Source: Anaerolineales bacterium
GTDB taxonomy: Bacteria; Chloroflexota; Anaerolineae; 4572-78; J111
Assembly: GCA_015075185.1 (NCBI GenBank)
Contig: JABTUW010000001.1
Location: 930,001-994,000, forward strand
Direction of reading: 5' to 3'
DNA length: 64,000 nucleotides
Shown here: positions 25,375 to 33,134 of the stretch, piece after piece
Layout: each line of letters begins with the position of its first letter
Numbering within the stretch: position 1 is the first letter of the stretch
The notes under the pieces: model-generated
What the model saw: the letters and a program-made list of their open reading frames with translations, nothing else
Database searches by the model: none
What the model was told of the DNA's origin: nothing
Translations under genes and position numbers: made by a program

Positions 25375-26055
25375 ATGAGCAAACTAACCCGAGAACAAGT
25401 CATCCAAATCATCGCCTCGGCCCGGGTGCGGGGCGAAAAGCCGGAACTTTTTGGAACAAACCTCACCGAGACAGAACTGCTCCGGGCAAAATTGGGCGGG
25501 GCAAAGATCAGCGAAGGGGAACTCCGCCGGGCCAAGCTCAGCGGGGCGGAACTTATACGGGCGGATCTCAGCAGAATGGACCTGCGCGGGGTGGACCTCA
25601 TTGGGGCCAACCTTCAGGAGGCCAACCTGAGCCAGGCCAATCTCAGCGGGGCGAATCTTTTCATGGCCAATCTGAGTGAGGCCAATCTGGCTGGAGCAAA
25701 TGTTAGCAAGGCCAAACTCATCCAGGCTAATCTGAGCCGCGCCAACTTGAGCCAAACTAGCCTGAGCCAGGCCAACCTGGGCCAAGCCAATCTCGGTCAG
25801 GCCAATCTGAGCCGGGCCAATCTCAGCGGGGCGAATCTCAGACAGGCCAACCTGAGAGAGACGAATCTGAGCAGAGCTGATCTTAGCCGAGTGGACCTTA
25901 GCGGCGCAGACCTGCGGCAGGTTAACCTCAAACAGGCCACGCTTAAAGAGGCCAACCTCAGCGGGGCCAATCTTAGTGCAGCCAGGTATAACCAGGCCAC
26001 CGCCTGGCCGGCCAACTTTGACCCTACCCGAACGGGCGCGATTCGTGAAGATTGA
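25375..26055 (+). CDS. Pentapeptide-repeat protein
   Basis: A 226-residue protein made almost wholly of A(D/N)LXX pentapeptides from about residue 30 to 205, predicting a right-handed quadrilateral beta-helix. A short helical N-terminus (KLTREQVIQIIASARVRGEK) and a C-terminal cap (AWPANFDPTRTGAI) frame it. The cap FDP..AG resembles the end of the protein at 31815-32825. No signal peptide. Some such helices mimic DNA and protect gyrase, but a function cannot be read from this one. It lies 16 bases after the CarD-like gene. Confidence 0.85.
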   Translation: MSKLTREQVIQIIASARVRGEKPELFGTNLTETELLRAKLGGAKISEGELRRAKLSGAELIRADLSRMDLRGVDLIGANLQEANLSQANLSGANLFMANLSEANLAGANVSKAKLIQANLSRANLSQTSLSQANLGQANLGQANLSRANLSGANLRQANLRETNLSRADLSRVDLSGADLRQVNLKQATLKEANLSGANLSAARYNQATAWPANFDPTRTGAIRED

Positions 26056-26129
26056 TGTCCCCGCTGTTGGCCCATCCTCTCACATGGTTGGTGAGGCTTA
26101 GAAGAAGCAAGAACCTCAGAAGCGTATAA

Positions 26130-26240
26130 ATGGCAATTTGGAAAGTCTACAACAGTCTAGGTGAGTTTGTCGGCCATGTCGAGCAAGAGGGCGTTATTAC
26201 AACCTTTACCGGGGTTGGACTGACTTCGTGGGTCGAGTAG
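26130..26240 (+). CDS. Very small hypothetical protein
   Basis: A 36-codon ORF, MAIWKVYNSLGEFVGHVEQE then GVITTFTGVGLTSWVE. The alternation of polar and hydrophobic residues suggests a small beta-sheet. No clear ribosome site (only AGAAG further up). It immediately precedes the zinc-ribbon-like gene. Real but unproven. Confidence 0.35.
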   Translation: MAIWKVYNSLGEFVGHVEQEGVITTFTGVGLTSWVE

Positions 26241-26248
26241 AGCATGAA

Positions 26249-26647
26249 ATGAACATTACAAAATTTGGGCACCTGGTCATCGGCGAGAAATTCCGGCTGC
26301 CCGGATCAACGGCGCTCATGATCAAAGAAACATTGAGGGAAGAGCCGGAATTCGGTTGGGTAAATGCCAGCTATGGCGACCCCCATCAAGGACAGCCCTG
26401 CTACTTAACTGACGATACCCAAGTCGTGCGCAGGCGAAGCAACGAGGGCAAAGAAGTAAGGCTGAAAAGCCAAGCTCTCCAGTATCAATGTATCACCTGC
26501 CAAAAGTGGGTGGAAGAAAATGATGCGGCTATGTCGAAAGAGGGGATCATGTGTCTCGACTGCTATGCACTCGCGCTTCAGCATAAACAACAGGGAGACG
26601 ACACTTCATCCCTCCTTCTGACCCGCTTGTACCAGAGCAAATCATAA
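26249..26647 (+). CDS. Hypothetical protein with a CxxC-CxxC zinc site
   Basis: A 132-residue protein. The N-terminal half (FGHLVIGEKFRLPGS) looks like a small beta domain. The second half holds CITCQKW and MCLDC separated by about 20 residues, a probable zinc ribbon. Starts considered are ATG 26249 and an in-frame GTG at 26228 that overlaps the preceding small ORF. It lies 31 bases before the desaturase start in the same direction. Function unknown. Confidence 0.6.
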   Translation: MNITKFGHLVIGEKFRLPGSTALMIKETLREEPEFGWVNASYGDPHQGQPCYLTDDTQVVRRRSNEGKEVRLKSQALQYQCITCQKWVEENDAAMSKEGIMCLDCYALALQHKQQGDDTSSLLLTRLYQSKS

Positions 26648-26678
26648 TTGATCCATATTATTTATTATAAGGAGAACA

Positions 26679-27749
26679 ATGACGACATTTTCGAAAAAAG
26701 AGTTATATCTTGATCGTTCTACCAAACCCGACAAAACAACGTGGACAACCCTGATAGGCAAATACCAAACCTCAGATACCCGGCAAAGTATTGGGCAGGC
26801 GGTCAACACCTTCATCCCCTTTTTTCTGTTATGGTACTTCATGGTTCTCAGCCTGGATTACAGCTACTGGCTGACTCTGGCCCTGTCTGTGCCGACCGCC
26901 GGTTTGCTCGTGCGCATCTTCATTATCCAACATGACTGCGGGCATGGCTCTTTTTTCAAATCCAGGCAAGCCAACGATTATCTCGGCTCTGTCTGCGGCT
27001 TACTGACCTTAACCCCCTACTATTACTGGCGCAAGAGTCATGCCATTCACCACGCCTCAGCCGGCAACCTGGAACATCGCGGCATCGGCGATATCTACAC
27101 CATGACCGTCAAAGAATATCTACAGCAGTCTAAATGGGGGCGGCTCAAATATCGCTTCTATCGTCACCCGCTGATCCTATTTGGGTTGGCGCCTGCCCTG
27201 CTCTTTTTGGTCTTGTATCGCTTTCCCCATCCCGATTCCAAATCCTGGAAAAGAGAGAGAGCCAGTGTGGGGTGGACTAACCTGGCCCTGGCCGTAGCGA
27301 TAACGGGACTGAGTTTAACCATCGGCTTTAAGGCCTTTTTACTGGTTCAATTACCCATTACCCTTTTGGCGGCTACCTTAGGAGCCTGGTTGTTTTTTGT
27401 CCAGCACCAGTTTGAGGACACCTATTGGGCCAAAGATGGGGAGTGGGATTATACCCTGGCGGCCTTGCGGGGAAGTTCATACTATAAACTCCCCAAAATA
27501 TTGCAATGGTTCACCGGCAATATCGGCTTTCACCATATCCACCATCTCAGTCCCCGCATTCCCAACTATCTTTTGGAAAAGTGTCATGAAGAAAATCCTT
27601 TATTCCAACAGGTGGTGGTTTTGACCCTGGGGTCGAGTTTCAAGACCATCTTTTTAAGTTTGTGGGATGAAGACCAGGGCCGATTGGTCAGTTTCCGCGA
27701 GCTCAAATCAATACCGCTGCCTGTGGCCGAGGAGCCGGTTAGTGGTTGA
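26679..27749 (+). CDS. Membrane fatty acid desaturase (DesA/omega-6 type)
   Basis: Introduces a double bond into acyl chains of membrane lipids using a di-iron site. The 356-residue product has the three histidine boxes HDCGH (from H85), HAIHHA (from H121) and HHIHH (ending about 289), with paired membrane helices between them. Box spacing fits the acyl-lipid delta-12/omega-6 group. AAGGAGAACA precedes the ATG. The chaperonin gene follows directly; the two may be coexpressed, perhaps in a temperature response. Confidence 0.92.
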   Translation: MTTFSKKELYLDRSTKPDKTTWTTLIGKYQTSDTRQSIGQAVNTFIPFFLLWYFMVLSLDYSYWLTLALSVPTAGLLVRIFIIQHDCGHGSFFKSRQANDYLGSVCGLLTLTPYYYWRKSHAIHHASAGNLEHRGIGDIYTMTVKEYLQQSKWGRLKYRFYRHPLILFGLAPALLFLVLYRFPHPDSKSWKRERASVGWTNLALAVAITGLSLTIGFKAFLLVQLPITLLAATLGAWLFFVQHQFEDTYWAKDGEWDYTLAALRGSSYYKLPKILQWFTGNIGFHHIHHLSPRIPNYLLEKCHEENPLFQQVVVLTLGSSFKTIFLSLWDEDQGRLVSFRELKSIPLPVAEEPVSG

Positions 27750-27766
27750 AATTTATCACAACAAAG

Positions 27767-29359
27767 ATGGCCAAACAACTGATTTTTCAAGATGAGGCGC
27801 GCCGCCACTTGAAAGCCGGCCTTGATAAAATGGCCCAGGCCGTGGCGACTACCCTCGGTCCCAAGGGACGCAACGTAGCCCTTGACCAAAAGTGGGGCGC
27901 TCCCCTCATCACCCACGCTGGGGTGACGGTAGCCAAAGAGATGGCGTGGGCAGATGCTTATGAGAATATGGGCGCGCAACTGCTCAAGGAAGCCGCGACC
28001 AAGACCAACGAGATCGCCGGCGATGGCTCCACGACGGCGACGGTCCTGGCTCGCGCCCTGGTCAGCGAGGGTTTGAAGAATATGGCCGCCGGGGCTGATC
28101 CCATGCTCCTCAAACGAGGGTTGGAAAAGGCGACGGCACTCGTATCCACTGCCCTTAAGGAGCAGGTAATTCCGATTTGCACCCGAGCCGAGATGGCCCA
28201 TGTGGCCGCCATCGCCGCACGGGATCAAGAAATTGGGGAACTGATCGCCGATGTGCTGGACAAAGTCGGCCAAGATGGGGTGGTGACCGTCGAGGACGGT
28301 CATGGCCTGGGCATTGAAACCGAATACGTGGAGGGGATGCAGTTCGACCGGGGGTACCTCTCGCCTTTCTTCATCACCCATGCCGAGACCATGTCCACCG
28401 TGCTTGAGGAGCCGTACATACTGCTCTATGACCGGAAGATTAAGGCCGCCCCCGACCTGGTCCCCCTTCTGGAAAAGCTCGCCCGGCTCAGCAACCCTAA
28501 CCTGGTGGTAATTGCGGACGATATAGCAGGTGAAGCCCTGACGACCCTGGTGCTCAACAAGCTACAAGGAACCTTTAACCTCGTAGCGGTAAAAGCCCCT
28601 GGCTTTGGCAACCAGCGCCAAGCCATGCTTCAGGATATAGCCAGCTTCACCGGCGGCACCGTCGTGAGTGAGGACATGGGACGCAGACTAGAGTCAGTCA
28701 CCCTGGCCGATTTAGGCTCCTGCGATAAGGTGGTGGTCACTCAAGATGAGACCATTCTCTTTGGCGGGCACGGGAGCGAAGCCGCCCTCAAAGGACGGAT
28801 CTGCCAGCTTAAGACCGAGATTGAACATGCAACCGGTGACTCCGACCCAAAGAAGCTCCAAGAACGGTTGGCCAGACTGACTGGCAACATCGCCATTATT
28901 AAGGTCGGAGCGGCGAGCGGGGTCGAACTCAAGGAGAAGAAACAGCGGATTCAAGACGCCCTGAACGCCACCCGGGCTGCGGTTGAGGCAGGTATCGTTC
29001 CCGGCGGCGGCGTCGCCTTGCTCAATTCTATTTGTGCCCTCGATGGGCTGACTATCCCGGATCCCGACGAAGCAACGGCAGTGAACATCGTCCGCCGGGC
29101 GTTGGAAGAGCCGCTGCGCCTCATTGTCCGCAACGCGGGTCTGGAGGATGCAGTTATCGTCGCCAATGTGCGCTGCCGGCAGCAGGCTCAAAAGAATGAC
29201 CGGATTGGTTATAATGTGATGTCAGGGCAGTATCAAGATATGGTGGTCGCCGGCATTATTGATCCGGCCAAGGTCACCCGCAGCGCGCTGGAAAATGCCG
29301 CCTCCATTGCCGCCATGATCCTGACCATCGAGGTGCTTGTAGCCGATAGTCCTTTATAA
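27767..29359 (+). CDS. groEL: GroEL-type chaperonin, orphan copy
   Basis: A 530-residue group I chaperonin subunit: [45 protein letters not shown] and the C-terminal ATPase region (VPGGGVALL) are all present. It lacks the flexible GGM-repeat tail (it ends VLVADSPL) and has no groES beside it, so it is probably a secondary paralogue with a narrower client set. The ATG at 27767 aligns with normal GroEL starts ([12 protein letters not shown]); a TTG 21 bases upstream overlaps the desaturase. No good ribosome site, so coupling to the desaturase is likely. Confidence 0.92.
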   Translation: MAKQLIFQDEARRHLKAGLDKMAQAVATTLGPKGRNVALDQKWGAPLITHAGVTVAKEMAWADAYENMGAQLLKEAATKTNEIAGDGSTTATVLARALVSEGLKNMAAGADPMLLKRGLEKATALVSTALKEQVIPICTRAEMAHVAAIAARDQEIGELIADVLDKVGQDGVVTVEDGHGLGIETEYVEGMQFDRGYLSPFFITHAETMSTVLEEPYILLYDRKIKAAPDLVPLLEKLARLSNPNLVVIADDIAGEALTTLVLNKLQGTFNLVAVKAPGFGNQRQAMLQDIASFTGGTVVSEDMGRRLESVTLADLGSCDKVVVTQDETILFGGHGSEAALKGRICQLKTEIEHATGDSDPKKLQERLARLTGNIAIIKVGAASGVELKEKKQRIQDALNATRAAVEAGIVPGGGVALLNSICALDGLTIPDPDEATAVNIVRRALEEPLRLIVRNAGLEDAVIVANVRCRQQAQKNDRIGYNVMSGQYQDMVVAGIIDPAKVTRSALENAASIAAMILTIEVLVADSPL

Positions 29360-29430
29360 CTCAATCGGAATCCGCGTTGTGGGTCAATATCAGGTGCAAG
29401 ATCCAGAGCAATGCTGGCGCGTAATACTCA

Positions 29431-29640
29431 GGCAGTGAAATTATTCAACATTTAACAGCTATTGAAGAGCGGTTGCCAGAATTGGATGTTTCTCAAAGAA
29501 AGCTCAAATACTTGCCGGTTGAGAGTCGGGTTAAGATTTTACACGAGCGCAAAAATATCATACAATCAATCTGCGAGCGTGTCATTGTTCACAACGATGG
29601 GCAAATAGAAACAGGAGCATTAATTGGCGAACAGAGTCAG
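29431..29640 (+). pseudogene. Possible serine-recombinase C-terminal remnant
   Basis: The frame from 29431 reads EIIQHLTAIEERLPELDVSQ, VESRVKILHERKNIIQSICE and RVIVHNDGQIETGA, a helix plus beta-hairpin pattern like the end of large serine recombinases (ERVIVHDDGRIE). No start, no upstream domain, and a stop lies just upstream. It ends under the start of the SRPBCC gene. Weak call. Confidence 0.25.
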
Positions 29641-30097
29641 TTATTCCGAGGAAATCAAAGCCACCCCGGAACAGGTCTGGGCCGTGTTAGCCAATGTGAC
29701 CCGCCTCCCGGACTGGGCTTTTACCGAAGGGCGCTTTCCTTATCCGGTCGAGGGGCGCTATGGCAGCGAGCAGCACGAAGGACCTGGGACCCTTTGGATT
29801 GGGGTATCGGCGGACGGGCAGATTGCGACCCAAAAGATTACGGAATGGGACCCGCCCAAAAAGTTAACCTACGAATTGCAGCAGACCGAAAACGCCGCCT
29901 TGAGAATGGCCCAAACCTGTACCTTTGACCTGGAAACGGTGGGAAACGGCACCCGCATCGTCTGGACGGTGGATTGGAAATTGATCGGCGGCTGGTCGCT
30001 TAATGCTATCCTCATCCGCCTGACCGGCAACAGTGTATTCGAGGAGATGATTGCCGGCTCTCTGGAGAATTTGAAGCGGGTGGTGGAAGGAGGGTGA
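29624..30097 (+). CDS. SRPBCC (START-like) family protein
   Basis: A 157-residue protein with the polyketide-cyclase/START fold pattern: YSEEIKATPEQVWAVLANVT at the start, WDPPKKLTYEL in the middle and a C-terminal long helix (VFEEMIAGSLENLKRVVEGG). The fold binds hydrophobic ligands in a central cavity; the ligand is unknown. A TTG start is preceded by CAGGAGCATTAA. Stands alone between the chaperonin and a convergent kinase. Confidence 0.8.
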   Translation: MANRVSYSEEIKATPEQVWAVLANVTRLPDWAFTEGRFPYPVEGRYGSEQHEGPGTLWIGVSADGQIATQKITEWDPPKKLTYELQQTENAALRMAQTCTFDLETVGNGTRIVWTVDWKLIGGWSLNAILIRLTGNSVFEEMIAGSLENLKRVVEGG

Positions 30098-30147
30098 AGG
30101 TGCGTGAGGTATAATCTTTATCACCTAAACCCCTTACGCTTCACGCT

Positions 30148-31089
30148 CTACACTTGACGTTCTACATTGATCTGTGACAGCAGCGTTTCAACCACACTGT
30201 GCTCGAACCGGCCGGGCAGATTGGTGGTGGCGTTAGCTGCGCCGCAGGCCACGCCTAAAGCCAGGGCCGAGGCCAGACTGCGTCCTTCCATGCGGGCTAC
30301 GGCCAGTCCAGCCAGGAACGAATCGCCGCTGCCGACCGTGCTGACCACTTCTACTTGTGGCGAACTGGCCTGCCAGCAGCCTTCCGGGGCAATCGCCAGC
30401 CCACCTTCTGCCCCCAGTGTGACCACCACCAGCACCGCGCCCTGCGCCAGCAGGGCAAGCCCTGCTTCGATGACTTGGCCAATGGAGAAATCCTCTACAC
30501 TCCGGCCCAAACCCACGGCCAGTTCAGCCCGGTTCACTTTGAGGCAGAGGCCGCTCGGCTGGGCTAAAACTGCCGCCAGCGCCGCCACGCTGGTATCCAG
30601 GTAAACGGCTCGCTGGGGACTGACCAGCGCCCGCGCCAGAACACCCAACGCCTCCGGCTCGACTCCCGGCAGCAAGCTGCCGCAGAAAGCCACCGCCCGC
30701 GCCTGCGCCGCCAACCGCTCGACATGCCCGGCAAAATCGCTCCAGGCCTGGGGAGACATGTTTTCGCCGGGTTCATTGATGACCGTCGCGTCGCCGCTGT
30801 CGTGGGTTAGCAACTCGGCGGCGCGAGTTTCCCCCGATTCCAGCCAATACCAGTCGGCGGGCAGCCCCTCCAACGCCAGCAGATCGGCCAGGAGCCGGCC
30901 CGAATGTCCGGCCAAGGGCGCCGTCACCATGACTTTGCCGCCCAGGGTACGGGCCGCGCGCGCCACATTCAAGCCTTTGCCGCCCGCTCCCACCTGCATC
31001 GAAGTCGCCCGGTGGACCAGGCCGGTGGTCAAGGTTGGCACGTGGAGCATGCGGTCAATGGTGGGGTTAGGGGTGATGGTGAGGAGCAT
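30148..31089 (-). CDS. 1-phosphofructokinase / PfkB-family sugar kinase
   Basis: A 313-residue ribokinase-fold kinase of the 1-phosphofructokinase or tagatose-6-phosphate group. TPNPTIDR at the start, GAGGKGLNVARA for substrate binding, and GSGDSFLAGLAVA with the catalytic aspartate near the C-terminus. The ATG at 31089 has AATAGGTGG before it; a GTG at 31101 overlaps the upstream toxin gene. The last residues (NVERQV) are encoded by a short-word repeat that also appears at 58525-58545. The sugar phosphate used cannot be fixed from sequence. Confidence 0.88.
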   Translation of the reverse strand: MLLTITPNPTIDRMLHVPTLTTGLVHRATSMQVGAGGKGLNVARAARTLGGKVMVTAPLAGHSGRLLADLLALEGLPADWYWLESGETRAAELLTHDSGDATVINEPGENMSPQAWSDFAGHVERLAAQARAVAFCGSLLPGVEPEALGVLARALVSPQRAVYLDTSVAALAAVLAQPSGLCLKVNRAELAVGLGRSVEDFSIGQVIEAGLALLAQGAVLVVVTLGAEGGLAIAPEGCWQASSPQVEVVSTVGSGDSFLAGLAVARMEGRSLASALALGVACGAANATTNLPGRFEHSVVETLLSQINVERQV

Positions 31090-31093
31090 TAGG

Positions 31094-31468
31094 TTATCCA
31101 CCTATTAGCTTTAGAATATCTATTGCCGTTACCGGCTCATGGGGCAAAACATTCTCATCAGAGCCATCATGGAGATGGTGGGGGTGAGTAGGTACTTCTG
31201 CATGATGGGCAGCGTTATCCCATCGTTTCTGTAATGTACCCGCAGCATCTTGCCATTGAAAACTATACTTGGTTACGCTGACCTCATCCGAAACGACCTC
31301 AAAGCGTTCAAACATTTCCAGAAATCCCCCATCGGCGAGGGATAGGCGGTAACGATACAGACCAAACTTATCCTGCGCTTCTTCACGCACAATTTTTACG
31401 CCAACCACTTGTGAATTGGAAATGAGGAGAGATTTGACGTAGGCGATATACTCCGCCGCATCTTTCAT
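31094..31468 (-). CDS. TumE-family (DUF6516) toxin
   Basis: A 124-residue protein with the DUF6516/TumE pattern: a beta-rich core (FGLYRYRLSLADGGFLEMFE), YSFQWQDAAGTL, RWDNAAHH and the histidine cluster THPHHLHDG. Members are toxins of type II toxin-antitoxin pairs. Its start overlaps the stop of the partner gene by 4 bases, and its own stop lies 4 bases before the kinase start, so three genes may form one transcript. A second member is at 60166-60585. Confidence 0.85.
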   Translation of the reverse strand: MKDAAEYIAYVKSLLISNSQVVGVKIVREEAQDKFGLYRYRLSLADGGFLEMFERFEVVSDEVSVTKYSFQWQDAAGTLQKRWDNAAHHAEVPTHPHHLHDGSDENVLPHEPVTAIDILKLIGG

Positions 31469-31767
31469 TAGGCTGTTTCCAGGCGTTGTATCTTTTCCAG
31501 CAAATTCTGTTGGAGCTCAAATAACCCTGCCCACTCGAAAAAGTCCATCGCATCGCCCAGTTCGCCCCGCTCAAACTTTTGATAAAATTCAGCCGATGGC
31601 ATCCCATAACGACTCTCAAAATTTTGCAGGTCGGCCTGGTATCTTTTTAGCAACGAGCGATGTTGTTCCGAAATGACATTGAGTAGCTTGTCAAGGACCA
31701 AGTTTAAATCACTTTCGTCAGCTACTACTTCTTTGAGTAAATCAAGTTTTGTTTGTACGTCGGCCAT
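31468..31767 (-). CDS. Antitoxin partner of TumE-type toxin
   Basis: A 99-residue mostly helical, acidic protein (MADVQTKLDLLKEVVADESD, YQKFERGELGDAMDFFEWAG). Order, 4-base overlap with the toxin and the E-R-G-E-L-G-D-x-x-D-F-x-E-W segment typical of partners of RelE/TumE-like toxins support an antitoxin role. No clear DNA-binding fold. AGGAGGTAAGTAC precedes the ATG at 31767; the in-frame extension upstream lacks such a site. Confidence 0.75.
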   Translation of the reverse strand: MADVQTKLDLLKEVVADESDLNLVLDKLLNVISEQHRSLLKRYQADLQNFESRYGMPSAEFYQKFERGELGDAMDFFEWAGLFELQQNLLEKIQRLETA

Positions 31768-31814
31768 GTACTTACCTCCTATCCTCTGAAACACTATAGC
31801 CTTGGCCAAAATAT

Positions 31815-32825
31815 TTAGTCTTCATAGATTACTCCAGCCTTGGATGGATCGAATCCTTCAGGCCACTTTGTCTCATGGTTATACTTGACTCCATTCAGGA
31901 TAGTTTCCTCCAGATTGGTTGCAGTTAAGTCCGTTACAAAAGAACCTCGAAAATCATGTCTATTACCCCTCAGATCAGCATCCGTTAAATCGGCTCTACA
32001 CAGATTAGCCCCCTTTAATTTGGCCTCACGCAGACTAGATCCAGTCAGGTTAGCCTCACTCAAATTAGCTCCCTGCAAGTTAGTCTTATTAAAGTTGGCA
32101 TTCTCTAGATCAGCTTTAGTCAACTTGGCTCTTGGCAACCAAGAAGTACGGTAGCCCTCATTAATATCATCGGACAGAACTGCTTCATCTAAACGGGCTC
32201 CTACTAGATTAGCCTTTGTTAAATTGGCTCTGGCAAGTTTAGCCAAACGCAGGTCTGCATTGCTCAAGTCAGCTCCACTCAAATTAACCAACTCCAAGTC
32301 AGCTCCGCGTAGATCAGCCTCACTCAAATTGGCTGCTGCTAAATTAGCTTTTATCAATTTAGCTCGGCGTAAATCTACTCCCATTAAATCAACTCCAATT
32401 AAATTTCTCTCACTCAAATCAAAGTCAGCTAGACTATTACGGCGGCCCAACTCAACCCAGCGTAAGGCCACTTGATACTGTTTCTCACGGTCAAGCAAAA
32501 CAAGAGAATTTAGGATAGAAACTTGGTCAGTAAGAATCGCCACTTCCTTTTGTAAGGCAGGAACGGGATCATTGGTATAATATGGCTGATGTCTATCATA
32601 ACGAGCAGGGTTTTTCTCTTTGGCGAGGGCTAATAAAGTGCCAAGCTGAGAAGTGTTTTCCGTATGTTCTATTAACTTATGAACAATCTCGGCTTTGCCA
32701 GTGTTTTGAGCCAATTGGTCATATACAGGCCGAAAGTAATCGAAGCAGAGGGCGCGGAGTTCGGCGTCGGTGTAGCCATTCATCAGTAGTTCGCGGATAT
32801 TGGGCAGGTTGTAGAGGTCGGTCAT
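31815..32825 (-). CDS. Effector-associated-domain pentapeptide-repeat protein
   Basis: A 336-residue two-part protein. Residues 1-80 (YNLPNIRELLMNGYTDAELR, ALCFDYFRPVYDQL, IVHKLIEHTENTS) match the helical effector-associated domain (EAD7-like) that links sensors and effectors in bacterial conflict and NLR-like systems. A short coiled-coil linker follows, then A(D/N)LXX pentapeptides from about residue 130 to 310 and an EGFDPSKAG cap. GGATTTGGAAGC precedes the ATG at 32825. It lies upstream of the TumE pair in the same direction, a defence-flavoured context. A separate EAD effector is not seen here. Confidence 0.8.
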   Translation of the reverse strand: MTDLYNLPNIRELLMNGYTDAELRALCFDYFRPVYDQLAQNTGKAEIVHKLIEHTENTSQLGTLLALAKEKNPARYDRHQPYYTNDPVPALQKEVAILTDQVSILNSLVLLDREKQYQVALRWVELGRRNSLADFDLSERNLIGVDLMGVDLRRAKLIKANLAAANLSEADLRGADLELVNLSGADLSNADLRLAKLARANLTKANLVGARLDEAVLSDDINEGYRTSWLPRAKLTKADLENANFNKTNLQGANLSEANLTGSSLREAKLKGANLCRADLTDADLRGNRHDFRGSFVTDLTATNLEETILNGVKYNHETKWPEGFDPSKAGVIYED

Positions 32826-32869
32826 GCTTCCAAATCCTAGTTTCAAATTACTTGAGAAACTTGAACCAA

Positions 32870-33043
32870 CTATTGGGCGTTAGAGCCTGCTGGCTTTGGC
32901 TGCTTGAGTTGATAAACTTCCTCACGAGCTTTTTCGGCCAAAACCAATGCTTCTGCCTCACTCAGACCACAGGTGACGTTTTGTTCAGCCAGTTGTTGTA
33001 GTCGTTTAAATCTACCCATTCGTGACTGCTGCTTTTTTGGCAT
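32870..33043 (-). CDS. Small basic hypothetical protein
   Basis: A 57-residue ORF, MPKKQQSRMGRFKRLQQLAE then NVTCGLSEAEALVLAEKARE, predicted as two helices. GAGGAGCGAACTA precedes the ATG, a strong site. Its stop lies 45 bases before the EAD-pentapeptide start, so the two are probably cotranscribed. It is too basic to be a typical antitoxin; no family recognised. Confidence 0.6.
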   Translation of the reverse strand: MPKKQQSRMGRFKRLQQLAEQNVTCGLSEAEALVLAEKAREEVYQLKQPKPAGSNAQ

Positions 33044-33134
33044 TAGTTCGCTCCTCAGTTACATTTTACAATAAAGCTAACCCTTCGACAAAGGCATAAA
33101 AAATTTGTTAATCTAAGTTACTACTTCGGGGATT

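Noticed and set aside
25375..26055. Tandem-repeat DNA as a possible CRISPR array
   Set aside because: The periodicity is 15 bases and encodes pentapeptides in frame; there are no spacers.
29431..29640. Intact recombinase gene before the SRPBCC protein
   Set aside because: Only a C-terminal-like piece exists with a stop upstream; kept as a weak remnant call.
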